Position numbers and translations under genes: made by a program. A model generated the notes under the pieces. It made no database searches, was not told the DNA's origin, and worked only from the letters and a program-made list of their open reading frames with translations. Of a DNA stretch of 64,000 nucleotides, positions 7,360 to 17,340 are shown one piece after another; within the stretch, counting starts at the first letter, position 1, and the number at the start of each line of letters is the position of its first letter. Source of the DNA: Hyalangium versicolor (lineage in GTDB: Bacteria > Myxococcota > Myxococcia > Myxococcales > Myxococcaceae); assembly GCF_020103695.1 (NCBI RefSeq), contig NZ_JAHXBF010000009.1, positions 372,001 to 436,000 on the forward strand, read 5' to 3'.

Positions 7360-8934
7360 ATGCTCCTGCACACCTTGCCCCTGACGTTGTGGGTGCTCGG
7401 CGCCTCCTCCTCTGTCACTTCCGTCGTCGTCTACCCGGATCGAGCCCAGGTGACGCGCGCACAGACGGTGTCGTGCGAGGGACGCAACACCCTGGCACGC
7501 TTCGAGGAACTCCCCCCCGCGGCGGATCCGATCAGCTTCCGCGCCCGCGTGGATCGCGGCACCGTGGAGGGTCTCCTGGCCTCCGAGCAGACGCGCCAGA
7601 CACGCTACGGCGCCGAGCAGGAGCGGCTGGAGAAGCAGCGCGTGGAGCAGCAGCGAGCGCTGGGCGTGCTGCAGGATGACAAGACGCGCACCCACGCGCT
7701 GGACGCCCTGGGCAAGAGCCTCCTGGAGGTGGCCCTCGCACGCATCCGCCAGGAGTTCGCCCTGCCGAAGCCGGACACCCGCACGTGGGCGAGTGCGCTC
7801 GAGACGGCGCTGAGTTTCCGGCTGCGCGCCGTGGCCGAAGAGGAGGCCCAGGCGGCGAAGGTGCGCGTCGCCGAGCGCGCCCTGAGCGAGATCCGCGTGC
7901 AGGAGGTGAGGACGCAGGCGGCCTCCCAGCGCACCGACCGCCTCGTGGAGGTGCAACTGGACTGTCCGGCCGGCACCGAGGCCCGGGTGGAGCTCAGCTA
8001 CATGATGGGCGGAGCCTCCTGGCAGCCCTCCTACGAGGCGCACGCCGACGAGCAGGGCCGGGCGGTGGAGCTGTCCACCTACGCCACCGTGAAGCAGTCC
8101 ACCGGCGAGGACTGGAAGGACGCACGGCTGCTGCTCTCCACCGCGCTGCCGGATGAGAACGCGACGCCACCGGAATTGCGGCCCCTGAGGGTCTTCTCCG
8201 AGGCGCGGAAGGAAGAGCGCAAGGTGCTCGTGCGGCGCGACGAGTACCAGGAGCACTCGGCGGAGGGCACGACCGCGCCCGCGAGCGGCGACTCGCTGCA
8301 AGCCACGGCTCAAGGCCTCTCCGTGCAGCTCGCCGTGCCAGAACGGTCGGACGTGCCGGGAGACGGCACGGAGATGCGGCTGCGAGTGGCTCGCACGCGG
8401 ATGCAGGCCTCCTTCTCGTGGCGCACGGTGCCCAAGCTGTACCCGGTGGTGTTCCGCGTGGCGCGGCTCACCAACACCGCGCCCTTCCCTCTGCTGCCGG
8501 GCGAGCTGGATGCGTTCCGGAAGACGGGCTTCCTCGGCCGCCAGCCGCTGGAGCGCGTGGCCCAGGGCGCGCCCTTCGAGCTGACGTTCGGCATCGAGGA
8601 GGGCCTGCGCGTGGAGCGCAAGGTGGTGGAGGAGGTGCAGCGGGAGGAAGGGCTCTTCGGCGGCAAGCGGCGCTTCCGCTACGCCTACCGCTTCGAGGTG
8701 GCCAACTACCGCAAGGCTCCCGAGAAGCTGGAGCTGGCTGAGCACGTCCCCGTGTCCGAGCTGGACGACGTCACGGTGGAGCTGGACGCGAAGAAGACGA
8801 CGGCGGGCTACGCACTGGCCGCGGAGGACGGCATCGCCACGTGGAAGCTCGAGCTGGCCCCCGCGGAGAAACGCACGGTGGATCTCGCCTTCCACGTGGA
8901 CGTGCCCTCCAGCTACGACTCGGGTGGACTCTGA
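7360..8934 (+). CDS. DUF4139/DUF4140 (MuiA-like) exported protein
   Basis: 524 residues from ATG 7360, which opens a short signal peptide (LLHTLPLTLWVLGA). The frame continues upstream to ATG 7303, so the start is not certain. Order of parts: a DUF4140-type N-terminal strand region (SVVVYPDRAQVTR), a long charged coiled coil (about 85-195) and a DUF4139 region with YMMGGASWQPSYEAHAD and TGEDWKDARLLLSTA, which are hallmark strings of the family. Members are called mucoidy inhibitor A homologues, but their biochemical role is unknown. It is monocistronic as far as can be seen, with 116 bases to the next gene. Confidence 0.8.
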   Translation: MLLHTLPLTLWVLGASSSVTSVVVYPDRAQVTRAQTVSCEGRNTLARFEELPPAADPISFRARVDRGTVEGLLASEQTRQTRYGAEQERLEKQRVEQQRALGVLQDDKTRTHALDALGKSLLEVALARIRQEFALPKPDTRTWASALETALSFRLRAVAEEEAQAAKVRVAERALSEIRVQEVRTQAASQRTDRLVEVQLDCPAGTEARVELSYMMGGASWQPSYEAHADEQGRAVELSTYATVKQSTGEDWKDARLLLSTALPDENATPPELRPLRVFSEARKEERKVLVRRDEYQEHSAEGTTAPASGDSLQATAQGLSVQLAVPERSDVPGDGTEMRLRVARTRMQASFSWRTVPKLYPVVFRVARLTNTAPFPLLPGELDAFRKTGFLGRQPLERVAQGAPFELTFGIEEGLRVERKVVEEVQREEGLFGGKRRFRYAYRFEVANYRKAPEKLELAEHVPVSELDDVTVELDAKKTTAGYALAAEDGIATWKLELAPAEKRTVDLAFHVDVPSSYDSGGL

Positions 8935-9050
8935 CCCGGGGTGGATGGAGACCTGGAAACCCGGAGAGCCGATCCAAATACTCGACCCCCCGCGGCCTGA
9001 GCGGCCCCCCATGATGGAAGCCACCGGGCCGGACACGTAGAGTCAGCAGC

Positions 9051-12000
9051 GTGCCTCGCTGTCTGACATGCGGGCGGCGCTGGGAGGGGTCTCACACCCA
9101 GTGTTCCCTGGGGACTTCCCCCACGGAAGCTGTCGCTGCGCCGCCCGAGAGCTCCGCGGTCCCGGAGCTCCTTCTCTCCGGCTACCAGGCCGAGCGCCTC
9201 ATCGCGCGCGGTGGCTTTGGCACGGTGCTGGCGGGGCGCCGCCTCTCGGACGGACTGCCGGTGGCCATCAAGGTGGCCCATGCCGGCAATGCCGTCGCCC
9301 AGGAGCAACTCCAGCGCGAGACCCGGACCCTGCGCACCATCGGGGCGCCCACGGTGCCCGCGGTGTACGCGGAGGGAACGCTGGAAGGGGGCAACCGGTA
9401 CGTGGTGATGGAGTTCATCGCCCTGCCCACGCTGGCCTCGCGCCTGGCGCAGCTCTCGGGGCCGATGCCGCGCGAGGAGTTCTCTCTGCGCTCGCGCTCG
9501 ATCGCCGAGGCGCTCGACCTGCTGCACACCCAGGGCTTCGCGCACTGCGACCTCACCCCCGAGAACCTCTTCTTGGACGACACGGCCTCGCGCGTGCGCA
9601 TCGTCGACTTCGGGCTGTCCCGCGCGCTGGCCATGCCCGACGCCTTCAACGTGCCTCGCCCGGCGGAGGGGAACACCTACGCGGGGACGGCCGAGTACAT
9701 GGCTCCCGAGCAGTGCGCGGGCTCTCCCACGCTGGACGCGCGCACGGATGTGTATGCGCTGGGCGTGCTGCTGTACGAGATGCTCACCGGCCGGACGCCC
9801 TTCTTCGGCGTGCAGACGGACGTCCTCCAGGCCCACCTCTCGCGGCGCCCCACGCCTCCGTCGGAGCTGGCATCCGTCCCTCCGCTGCTGGAGGCGCTCA
9901 TCCTCCAGTGCCTGGCGAAGGAGCGCTTCCGGCGCTTCGACAGCGTGGCCATCGCGCGCGGTGCGCTGCGAGAGGCGCTCGCCGAGGCGAAGCCCGTGGA
10001 GGAACCTCCCGCGCGCGCTCCTTCGTCCACGGAGTCCTCGCGGGCGCCGCAGACGCGCCGCTCGGTGGCGGTGCTGCTCTTCACCACCCAGGCCAACCCG
10101 CTCTCCATCCAGAAGGTGTTGACGGGGCTCGGGGGGCAGGTGGCCTACCGGGACGGCGCGCGCTTCGCGGGGGTGTTCGATCCCAACGCCGGAGAGAACC
10201 CGGTGCAGCGGGCCATCCAGGCCGCCGAGGAGCTGGAGGAGCAGCGGCTCGTCTCCACCGCGCTCATCGACGTGGCCACCGTCACCGTGCAGCAGCGCCC
10301 GGGGGCTCCGGCGCGCTACCTCGGCGGCATCTTCACCCGGAAGGAGCGCTACCCGGCGGCCCAGGACACCATCCCCCTGCTGCTCACCCCGGCGGCGGCG
10401 GATGCCGTGCCCCACGTGCGCTGCATCACCCTGCCCGAGCGAGGCCTGCTGCGGCTGAGCACTCCCGAGGTGGAGCCGCGCAAGGACGTCACCGTGCTGC
10501 GGCTGGGCAGCAGCGTGCTGGTGGGCCGGGACGAGGAGCTGCAGGGGCTCTGGGAGAGCGCGCGAGGCGCGGTGGAGGGCCGGGCGCCCACGCTGACGAC
10601 CGTGCTCGGAGAGCGGGGACACGGCAAGAGCCACTTCGGCGCTGCGCTCGCTCGAAGGCTGAAGGAGGGCATGCCCCGAGCGCGGGTCCACCTGGTCCGC
10701 GCGCGCGAGCCGGTGCAGGGAGATCCCTCCAGCACCCTGCGCATGCTGTTGCGGCAGGGGCTTCACGGCTTCGAGCGCGAGGTGACGGACAGCGGGGAGG
10801 AGGGCCGCAAGCTCTTCTTCGAGCGGCTGGGGACAGAGCTCGCCACGGAGTTGTGGCCGGGAGTGGCCGCCACGCTGGGCTGGTCCGGGCTGGACAGTCC
10901 AGAGTTGCAGAGCCGGGCCGCGGCGCCTGGAGCGCTGCGCTCACTGGCGTTGCGAGCAGCGGGAGAGCTGCTGGCCTCGATCGCCCGGGAACGGCCCCTG
11001 TGCCTGCTGCTGGATGACGCGCACTTCGCGGACGAGACGGCGCTGGATGCGCTGGAGTACGCGTGTCTGGCCGAGGCCGAGGTGCCGCTCTGGGTGTGCG
11101 TGCTGGCGCGGCCGGAGTTCGAGCGCAGCCGGCCCTCGTGGGGCATGCGCGCGGCGCACCGGGCCACGGTCACCCTGGCGCAACTGGCTCCTGGGGATGC
11201 GCAGGCGCTGTGCCGACTCCTGCTGCGCCCGGTGGAGAATGTCCCCTCGCAGGCGGTGGAGCGCATCGTCGAGCGGGCGCGGCGCGTGCCGCTCTTCCTG
11301 GTGGAGCTGGTGCGAGCCCTCAAGCGCCAGGGGCTGGTGCGCCAGCGGGGCCCGGGAGGGAGCTGGTACCTCGTCACGGACGAGCTGGACACCGTCCCGG
11401 AGCTGCGCCTGGTGGAGTGGCTGGCGGAGCGGGAGCTGAACATGCTGCCTCCGGCGCTGGCGGCGCACGCGCGCCTGTGCGCGCTGCTGGGCTCGGACTT
11501 CACGGAGAGCTCGGCCGATGGCGTGGTGCACGAGCTGGAACGAGAGGGGGGCGCCAGTGGGTTCCCGCTGGATCCCCACCACGCGACGCTCCGGCTGCTG
11601 GAGCAGGGGCTGCTGGTGGAGCACCGGCACGAAGCGCTGAGCTTCCGCAACGAGCTGGTGCGAGAGGCCGTGGCGCGCACACTGCCCGAGGCCGAGCGGG
11701 CCCGCCTCCACCGCGCGGCCTTCCGCTTCTTCGAGAGCCGCCGCGCCGCCCACGAGAAACAGCAACTGCCACGTCTGGCCTTCCACGCCGCGACGGCGGG
11801 GATGCGCGAGGAGGCGCTGGCGCTCTACCTGGATCTGGCGGAGTCGGCCCGAGGCCGCCACGCATACCTGGACGCGGAGACGCTCTACTCGCGTGCGCTG
11901 GGGCTGTTGGATCCGGCCGACGAGCTGAGAGGGCTCACGCTGTTCCGAGGGCGAGGCCTCATGCGCTATCGCATCGGCCGGTATGACGACTCGCTGGCGG

Positions 12001-13064
12001 ACTTCACCCGCGCGCGGGAGCTGGCTCGGAAGGTGGGAGACACGCGCGTCGAGGTGGAGGTGCTGCTGGACGAGGCGATGGCGCTGGACTGGGTGAACGA
12101 CTACACGCGCTCGGAGGCGTGCGTGCAGGAGGCGCGAGCGCTGGCGGTGAAGGTGTCCTCCTCCTATGTACAGACGCGGCTGCTGCTGGGGGTGGGGCGC
12201 AGCTGGTTCCGGCAGGGTCAGTGGGAGGAGGCCTGTCCTCCGCTGGAGGCGGCGGCGGATCGCGCGTTGACGCTGGGGGACGCGGGGTACGAGACGCGGG
12301 TGGTGGCGCAGCTGCTGCTGGCGGTCATCCTGCCGAACCTGGGGCGAATCTCCGAAGCGGAGGCGGTGCTGGAGGATGTGATTGCCGCGTGCACGAAGCG
12401 CGGCGATCAGTTCCACCTGGGCGGGGCGATCAACAACCGCCGCAACCTCTGGGTGGCGCGCAAGGACCTGACGAGCGCGATCAAGGACCAGGAGCGCTTC
12501 ATGCACCTGGGGCGCGAGCTGGGAGTGGTGGGCTGGGAGTACTTCGCCGAGCACAACCTGGGAGAGCTCTACTACCAGGCGGGAGACACGGCCTCGGCCG
12601 CGCCGCACATCGCGCGAGCCATCGAGTTGGAGCGGCAGCACGTGGAGGTGGCCGCGAGGCCGTGGGCGCTGCTGCTGCACGCGCGAGTGCTGGCCTGGGA
12701 GGGCCAGTTCATCCGGGCCCGGGAGCGACTCGGGCAGGTGCGCGAGGCACTGGCACAGCGCCGGCACCCCGTGGGGCTGAGCCCCTCCGAGGAGGTGCTC
12801 TTCGTCATGGTGGAGCTGACCACGCGAGAGGCGGCACCGGAGGCATGGCGGCAGCTCCAGGAGCGCTCCGCGGAGGTCTCCGTGGAGCAGGAGCCGCTGG
12901 AGGTGCTGGAGATGATGGGGATGGCGGCGCTGCGGCGAGGCGATCGCGCGGAGGCCATCCGCATCCTCGAGGACGCCATGCAGCGGGCCGCCCGGATCCC
13001 CAACGTGATGGAGGGACGACTGCGCCGGATGTTGGACCGAGCCCTCACCCAGACCGCTGGATGA
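9051..13064 (+). CDS. Giant Ser/Thr kinase-like / AAA ATPase / TPR regulator
   Basis: 1337 residues, GTG start. Order: a Cys-containing N-terminus (C4, C7, C18); a kinase-like domain (about 44-310) with GGFG, Lys74 in VAIKV, HCDLTPEN (Asp167), DFG and APEQ; a region (about 335-480) resembling a decayed nucleotide-cyclase domain; a P-loop ATPase with GERGHGKSH (Walker A, near 520) and CLLLDDAH (Walker B); and a long C-terminal TPR array. The layout matches the PknK-type multidomain regulators common in myxobacteria. The catalytic loop lacks the HRD Arg and the following Lys, so phosphotransfer may be weak or absent. It ends in a 20-base tail-to-tail overlap with the transporter gene. Confidence 0.85.
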   Translation: MPRCLTCGRRWEGSHTQCSLGTSPTEAVAAPPESSAVPELLLSGYQAERLIARGGFGTVLAGRRLSDGLPVAIKVAHAGNAVAQEQLQRETRTLRTIGAPTVPAVYAEGTLEGGNRYVVMEFIALPTLASRLAQLSGPMPREEFSLRSRSIAEALDLLHTQGFAHCDLTPENLFLDDTASRVRIVDFGLSRALAMPDAFNVPRPAEGNTYAGTAEYMAPEQCAGSPTLDARTDVYALGVLLYEMLTGRTPFFGVQTDVLQAHLSRRPTPPSELASVPPLLEALILQCLAKERFRRFDSVAIARGALREALAEAKPVEEPPARAPSSTESSRAPQTRRSVAVLLFTTQANPLSIQKVLTGLGGQVAYRDGARFAGVFDPNAGENPVQRAIQAAEELEEQRLVSTALIDVATVTVQQRPGAPARYLGGIFTRKERYPAAQDTIPLLLTPAAADAVPHVRCITLPERGLLRLSTPEVEPRKDVTVLRLGSSVLVGRDEELQGLWESARGAVEGRAPTLTTVLGERGHGKSHFGAALARRLKEGMPRARVHLVRAREPVQGDPSSTLRMLLRQGLHGFEREVTDSGEEGRKLFFERLGTELATELWPGVAATLGWSGLDSPELQSRAAAPGALRSLALRAAGELLASIARERPLCLLLDDAHFADETALDALEYACLAEAEVPLWVCVLARPEFERSRPSWGMRAAHRATVTLAQLAPGDAQALCRLLLRPVENVPSQAVERIVERARRVPLFLVELVRALKRQGLVRQRGPGGSWYLVTDELDTVPELRLVEWLAERELNMLPPALAAHARLCALLGSDFTESSADGVVHELEREGGASGFPLDPHHATLRLLEQGLLVEHRHEALSFRNELVREAVARTLPEAERARLHRAAFRFFESRRAAHEKQQLPRLAFHAATAGMREEALALYLDLAESARGRHAYLDAETLYSRALGLLDPADELRGLTLFRGRGLMRYRIGRYDDSLADFTRARELARKVGDTRVEVEVLLDEAMALDWVNDYTRSEACVQEARALAVKVSSSYVQTRLLLGVGRSWFRQGQWEEACPPLEAAADRALTLGDAGYETRVVAQLLLAVILPNLGRISEAEAVLEDVIAACTKRGDQFHLGGAINNRRNLWVARKDLTSAIKDQERFMHLGRELGVVGWEYFAEHNLGELYYQAGDTASAAPHIARAIELERQHVEVAARPWALLLHARVLAWEGQFIRARERLGQVREALAQRRHPVGLSPSEEVLFVMVELTTREAAPEAWRQLQERSAEVSVEQEPLEVLEMMGMAALRRGDRAEAIRILEDAMQRAARIPNVMEGRLRRMLDRALTQTAG

Positions 13065-14844
13065 AGCCCAGCGCCAGGAGCGCCGCGATGGCCAGGCCCA
13101 TGAGGGACTCTCCCGCGATGGCACCTGCTCCGAGCGCGGAGGCGTGCTGAGTCGCCCCATCGGGCCGCACGCGGCGCGCGATCGCGACCAGCAGGGCCCC
13201 CGTGGCAATCGTCACCGAGTAGTGCGCCGGCATCAGGAACCCCATGCCCATCGCCACCGCCGAGGGCACGAACCGCTCCAGCCGCCCACGCGCCAGGAGC
13301 GTCAATCCGGCCCCTACGCAGAAGCCAATCCACGCCGCCTCCGAGGCATGCGCGGGCAACCCTGAGAACCCGCGAGTGGACAGCTCCGCCAAAGCCACGA
13401 ACTGGTGCGCCGAGGGCACGGGCAGCGCCTCGCTCCCCACGCCATACGCCTTCATCAACAGCACATAGGCCGGCACGCCCACCGCCGCCCCGATGATGAC
13501 CCCCAGCAACTGCGCCAGGAGCTGGTGCTGCGGCTTCGTCCCCAGCACGTGCCCCGTCTTCAGAGACCAGAGGCTCACACCCGTCTGCGCCACCGCGCCC
13601 GCCGTCACCGAGCCCACCGCCACATTGAGCCCCCGGGGCCCGGGAAACAGCGTGCCGGAGACCACCTGGGTGATCTGCCCCATCTGGCTCACCGGAGAGA
13701 TGTCCGTCTGCCCCGCCGCGCGCGCGCACACCGCGCACAGCGGCAGCAGCAACGCCAGCGCCAGCAGCGTGTGGAGCATCGGCAGCTCGAACACCCCGTG
13801 CCCCAACACCAACACCACCGCCCCCGACGCCAGCGCGACCCCCAGGGCCCAGCGTCCCACGCCCCCACTCCCGCTCCGCACCGCCCGCAGATCCTTCACC
13901 GCCTTCACCAAGGAGCGCGCCTGCGCCGCCAACGCCACCACCGCGGCCCCCAGCATCAACCCCACGCCGGGCCAGGTGAGCCACTCGACGAACTGCTCAT
14001 AACCCGCGTTCGTCGCCACCGCCCCCGTGCTCACGAGCCTGGGAGCGATTCCACCCCAGGCCAGCACCGCCCCCAGCAGCATGCTCAGCCCCATGGGCAG
14101 CCCGACCATCATGCCGATCGCCAACAGCATGGGGTTCCACCCGAGCCCCCACGTGAAGTTCGACGCAGGCAGCCCCGCCAGCTTCCCCGGCATGGCCGTG
14201 ACCGACGGCACCCATCCCGTCACATCCCTCAGCCACGTCATCCCCATGGACACCAGCCCCGAGCTCAACAGCACCCGCGCGCGCCCCGGCTGTGTCGCCC
14301 GCCCCTTCTGGTGCATGGCGGTAATCACTTCCGCGGTGGCCACCCCCGTGGGGAACGGCAGGGCCTCGTCCACCAGCAACCGCCGCCGCAACAGGTACGC
14401 CGCCAGCACGCCCAGCACGCCCAGTGCCGCGCCCCAGGCCACCACGCCCCACGCGGGAACGGTGATATCCATCAGCGCCAGCGCCGGCAGCGAGCCCAGC
14501 AACCCCGCGGCAGCCGGCATGGCCCCCACGGCGCTCGCCGCCGTCTGCACCAGGTTGTTCTCCTGCGCGGTGGGCGCCGTACCCCAGCGCCGCCCCAGCG
14601 CCGACAGGCCGCTGAAGCCCAGCACCGCCGCGCTGATGGAACCGCTTTCCCACCAACCCGTCTTCATCCCCATGTACACGTTGGAGACGGCCAGCAGCGC
14701 TCCGATGATGCAACCTCCCACCAACGCCCGGGGCGTGAACTCTCCACCCGAAGCCACCAACCCCGGAGCCGGGACAAACACCACAGGCTGCGCGGAGGGG
14801 ACCTCCAGAGCCGAGGATTCCAAGGGCCCCGAGGGCACACTCAT
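13045..14844 (-). CDS. OPT-superfamily oligopeptide/metal transporter
   Basis: 599 residues, almost entirely hydrophobic, with roughly 14-16 predicted membrane spans. Motifs typical of the OPT family are visible: NVYMGMKTGWW near the start, SLPALALMDI, a LPFPTGVATAEVI loop and a NPMLLAIGMMVG segment. OPT proteins move small peptides or metal chelates into the cell; the substrate cannot be told. The start overlaps the end of the upstream sensor kinase gene by 4 bases (ATGA), so the two are translationally coupled and the kinase may control or monitor the transporter. The 3' end overlaps the convergent giant kinase gene by 20 bases. Confidence 0.85.
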   Translation of the reverse strand: MSVPSGPLESSALEVPSAQPVVFVPAPGLVASGGEFTPRALVGGCIIGALLAVSNVYMGMKTGWWESGSISAAVLGFSGLSALGRRWGTAPTAQENNLVQTAASAVGAMPAAAGLLGSLPALALMDITVPAWGVVAWGAALGVLGVLAAYLLRRRLLVDEALPFPTGVATAEVITAMHQKGRATQPGRARVLLSSGLVSMGMTWLRDVTGWVPSVTAMPGKLAGLPASNFTWGLGWNPMLLAIGMMVGLPMGLSMLLGAVLAWGGIAPRLVSTGAVATNAGYEQFVEWLTWPGVGLMLGAAVVALAAQARSLVKAVKDLRAVRSGSGGVGRWALGVALASGAVVLVLGHGVFELPMLHTLLALALLLPLCAVCARAAGQTDISPVSQMGQITQVVSGTLFPGPRGLNVAVGSVTAGAVAQTGVSLWSLKTGHVLGTKPQHQLLAQLLGVIIGAAVGVPAYVLLMKAYGVGSEALPVPSAHQFVALAELSTRGFSGLPAHASEAAWIGFCVGAGLTLLARGRLERFVPSAVAMGMGFLMPAHYSVTIATGALLVAIARRVRPDGATQHASALGAGAIAGESLMGLAIAALLALGFIQRSG

Positions 14845-17117
14845 CGTTGAGACTCCACGGCGCGCCGCGTCACCAACATTCTCAACTCCTCCAGGTTCAA
14901 CGGCTTCTCGAGCTTCGGGTTGGGCACGCTCTGCAGGAAGGACACCGCCCGTGGCGTGAACGCCCCTCCCGTCATGAACACCACCCGCCCGGCCACTTCC
15001 GGCGACGCCCGCTCCAGCTCCCCGTACAGATCCATGCCCGTCATCCCCGGCATCATGACATCGCAGAGGATGACATCGAAGCCGCGATCCTGCGACAGCA
15101 GCGCCAGCGCATCCCGCGCGTTGGTCGCCGTGGACACCTCGTGCTCGGAGCCCAGGGCCCGCTGCAGGGCCAGCGTCACGTTCGGCTCGTCATCCACCAC
15201 CAGGATGCGGGCCCGCCGCGCCCCCAGCCCGGGATCGATCAGCCGAGCATTCGGACGGGTGACGGGCTCGGCCTCCGGCCCCATGGCCCGCAGCACCACC
15301 CGGAACGTGCTGCCCTTGCCCGGCATGCTCTCCGCGGTGATGGTGCCCTTCATGGACTCGATGATGCCGTGGCACACCGAGAGCCCCAGCCCCGTCCCCT
15401 CGCCAATGGGCTTCGTGGTGAAGAACGGATCGAACGCCCGCGACAGCACCTCCGGCGTCATCCCCAGGCCCGTATCGCGCACCTCCACCGCCACCTTGCC
15501 CGGCCCCTGAATCCGCAGCCGCACCGCCACCTCGTGCCGATCGGCCGGCTCGCCCTCGGGGATGGCCTGCGCCGCGTTGAGCAACAGGTTGAGGAACACC
15601 TGGCACAGCCGCGACTCGTTGGCCTCCACCAGCGGCACGTGGTCGAACTCCAGCACCAGCCGCGCGCGGTGGCGCAGCATGTTGTCCGCCATCTTGCACG
15701 CCAGCTCCACCGCCCGCCGCACGTCCACCGGCCCCAGCCGCGCATCCTGCTCGCCGCGCGCGAACGTCTTCAGGTCCTGCACGATGCCGGCGATGCGCTC
15801 GGCGCCCTGCGTCGTCTCCTGGACCAGCTGCTCCAGCGGCTCCACGGTCCCCGGCGGCGAGACGGCATCCAACCGCTCCAACGCCACGCGGATGAGGTGC
15901 AGGTTGACCAGCATGTACGCCAGCGGGTTGTTGATCTCGTGCGCCACGCCCGCGCCCAGCGTGCCCACCGAGGCCAGCCGGTCCGCCATCACCAGGCGTG
16001 CCTGCAGGTTCTTCCGCTCGGTGATGTCGCGGTGGACCATGATGAAGGCAATCGTGCGCCCCTCCGAGTCCCGCAGCGGCATGGCCACCGACTCGCACGC
16101 GCACACCGAGCCGTCCCGCCGCTCGAAGCGCACCTCTCCCGTCCAGCGGTCCGCCTGGTCCAGCGCGGTGAGGATGTTCGCCGTGAGGATGTCCGTCTGC
16201 CCCGGGTTCAGCACCGAGAACAGCGTGTGCCCCAGCGCCTCGTTCTTCGCGCGCCCGAACATCCGCTCCGCGCTCGGGTTCAGGTCCACGATGCGGCCCG
16301 ACAAGTCGGTGATCAGCACCGCGTCGTAGAAGCTCTCGAACAGCAGGGCCTGGCGGCGCAGCTCCTGCTCGGCCTGCTTGCGCGCGGTGATGTCCATCAC
16401 CGTGCCGGTGATGCGCGCGGGCACGCCGCCCATGTCGCTGAGCACGTCACCCTTGCAGGACAGCCACCGGTAACCGCTGCCCGCGGGCTCGATGCGGTAC
16501 TCCAGTTCCACCTGGATGCGCTTCTCCAGCGCCTGTGCCAGCACCTCCCGCACGCGAGACAGGTCCGCCGGGTGCACCACCTCTTTCAGGTCCATCGCCC
16601 GGCCCGACAACTTGCCCACCGGCAGGCCGAGCAGCCGGTCCACATGCTCGGACCACGTCACCACGCCCGTGGACGCGTTCCAGTCCCAGATGCCCACGCG
16701 CGCGGCCGACAGCGCCTGGCGCAACTGCTCCTCGCGCGGCTCGAGCTGGTCGCGGACGGAGAAGCGGAACACCGTGCCGGTGCCAATCTGCAGCCGGTCT
16801 CCCTCCCGCAGCTCCGTCGTGGTGACGGACACCCCGTTGAGGTACGTGCCGTTGGTCGACCCCAGGTCCGTCACGTGGCAGGAGCCCTCCGCCGTGCGGA
16901 CAATCCTCGCGTGCCGGCGAGACACCCCATGGTCATCGATGCGGATGTCCGCCTCGGAGCCGCGCCCCAGCACGTATTCGCCCTGCCCCAACGGGAAGGC
17001 CTTGCCGATGGAGGCCGGCATCGCCGTGCTGATCAGGATGAGGCAAGCCCCCGTCGCAGCCGACGGTGGCGCCAGTGGCACCCCCGCACATGTCGTCACA
17101 TCATCCAGAGTCGTCAT
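14841..17117 (-). CDS. FHA-PAS-PAS hybrid histidine kinase with receiver
   Basis: 758 residues from ATG 17117; a GTG six bases upstream (17123) is an alternative start nearer the GGGGGGA box. Order: an FHA domain (about 30-120) with YVLGRGSEADIRI, SRRHARI and DLGSTNGTYLNG, which would bind phosphothreonine; two PAS domains (about 130-360); HisKA with His393 in VAHEINNP; HATPase_c with DTGLGMTP and GEGTGLGLSV; and a C-terminal receiver with ILVVDDEPN, phospho-acceptor Asp686 in CDVMMPG, and a KPL motif. There is no membrane span, so it is cytoplasmic. The FHA domain suggests cross-talk from a Ser/Thr kinase; a divergent kinase gene starts at 17341. It is coupled by 4 bases to the OPT transporter gene. 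Confidence 0.9.
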   Translation of the reverse strand: MTTLDDVTTCAGVPLAPPSAATGACLILISTAMPASIGKAFPLGQGEYVLGRGSEADIRIDDHGVSRRHARIVRTAEGSCHVTDLGSTNGTYLNGVSVTTTELREGDRLQIGTGTVFRFSVRDQLEPREEQLRQALSAARVGIWDWNASTGVVTWSEHVDRLLGLPVGKLSGRAMDLKEVVHPADLSRVREVLAQALEKRIQVELEYRIEPAGSGYRWLSCKGDVLSDMGGVPARITGTVMDITARKQAEQELRRQALLFESFYDAVLITDLSGRIVDLNPSAERMFGRAKNEALGHTLFSVLNPGQTDILTANILTALDQADRWTGEVRFERRDGSVCACESVAMPLRDSEGRTIAFIMVHRDITERKNLQARLVMADRLASVGTLGAGVAHEINNPLAYMLVNLHLIRVALERLDAVSPPGTVEPLEQLVQETTQGAERIAGIVQDLKTFARGEQDARLGPVDVRRAVELACKMADNMLRHRARLVLEFDHVPLVEANESRLCQVFLNLLLNAAQAIPEGEPADRHEVAVRLRIQGPGKVAVEVRDTGLGMTPEVLSRAFDPFFTTKPIGEGTGLGLSVCHGIIESMKGTITAESMPGKGSTFRVVLRAMGPEAEPVTRPNARLIDPGLGARRARILVVDDEPNVTLALQRALGSEHEVSTATNARDALALLSQDRGFDVILCDVMMPGMTGMDLYGELERASPEVAGRVVFMTGGAFTPRAVSFLQSVPNPKLEKPLNLEELRMLVTRRAVESQR

Positions 17118-17340
17118 GGGCACTCGTCCCCCCTGTGCAATCAGGGAAATCCCACCAGCCTTGCCGCCCTATCGTCCAACCTACCGCGTCTGTTGCAGAA
17201 GCGAGAATTCACCAACAAACAGGGCCTCCGCCAACCGGGAAGAGCGCTGCTCGATCGCCGACACTCGCTCGTACCAGGAGTGTGCCCCAGCCGAGGACAA
17301 TTTCTCGCATGCGACGGAGCAGGTAGTTAGCGTGTAGACC

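Noticed and set aside
7063..9036. Upstream extension of the M15-like lipoprotein frame to more than 1000 residues
   Set aside because: The extension is antisense to the DUF4139 gene; the lipobox signal peptide at 7062 sets the real start.
14847..17330. An 827-codon open frame on the plus strand
   Set aside because: Antisense of the FHA histidine kinase gene; Arg/His/Gln-rich and without recognisable domains.
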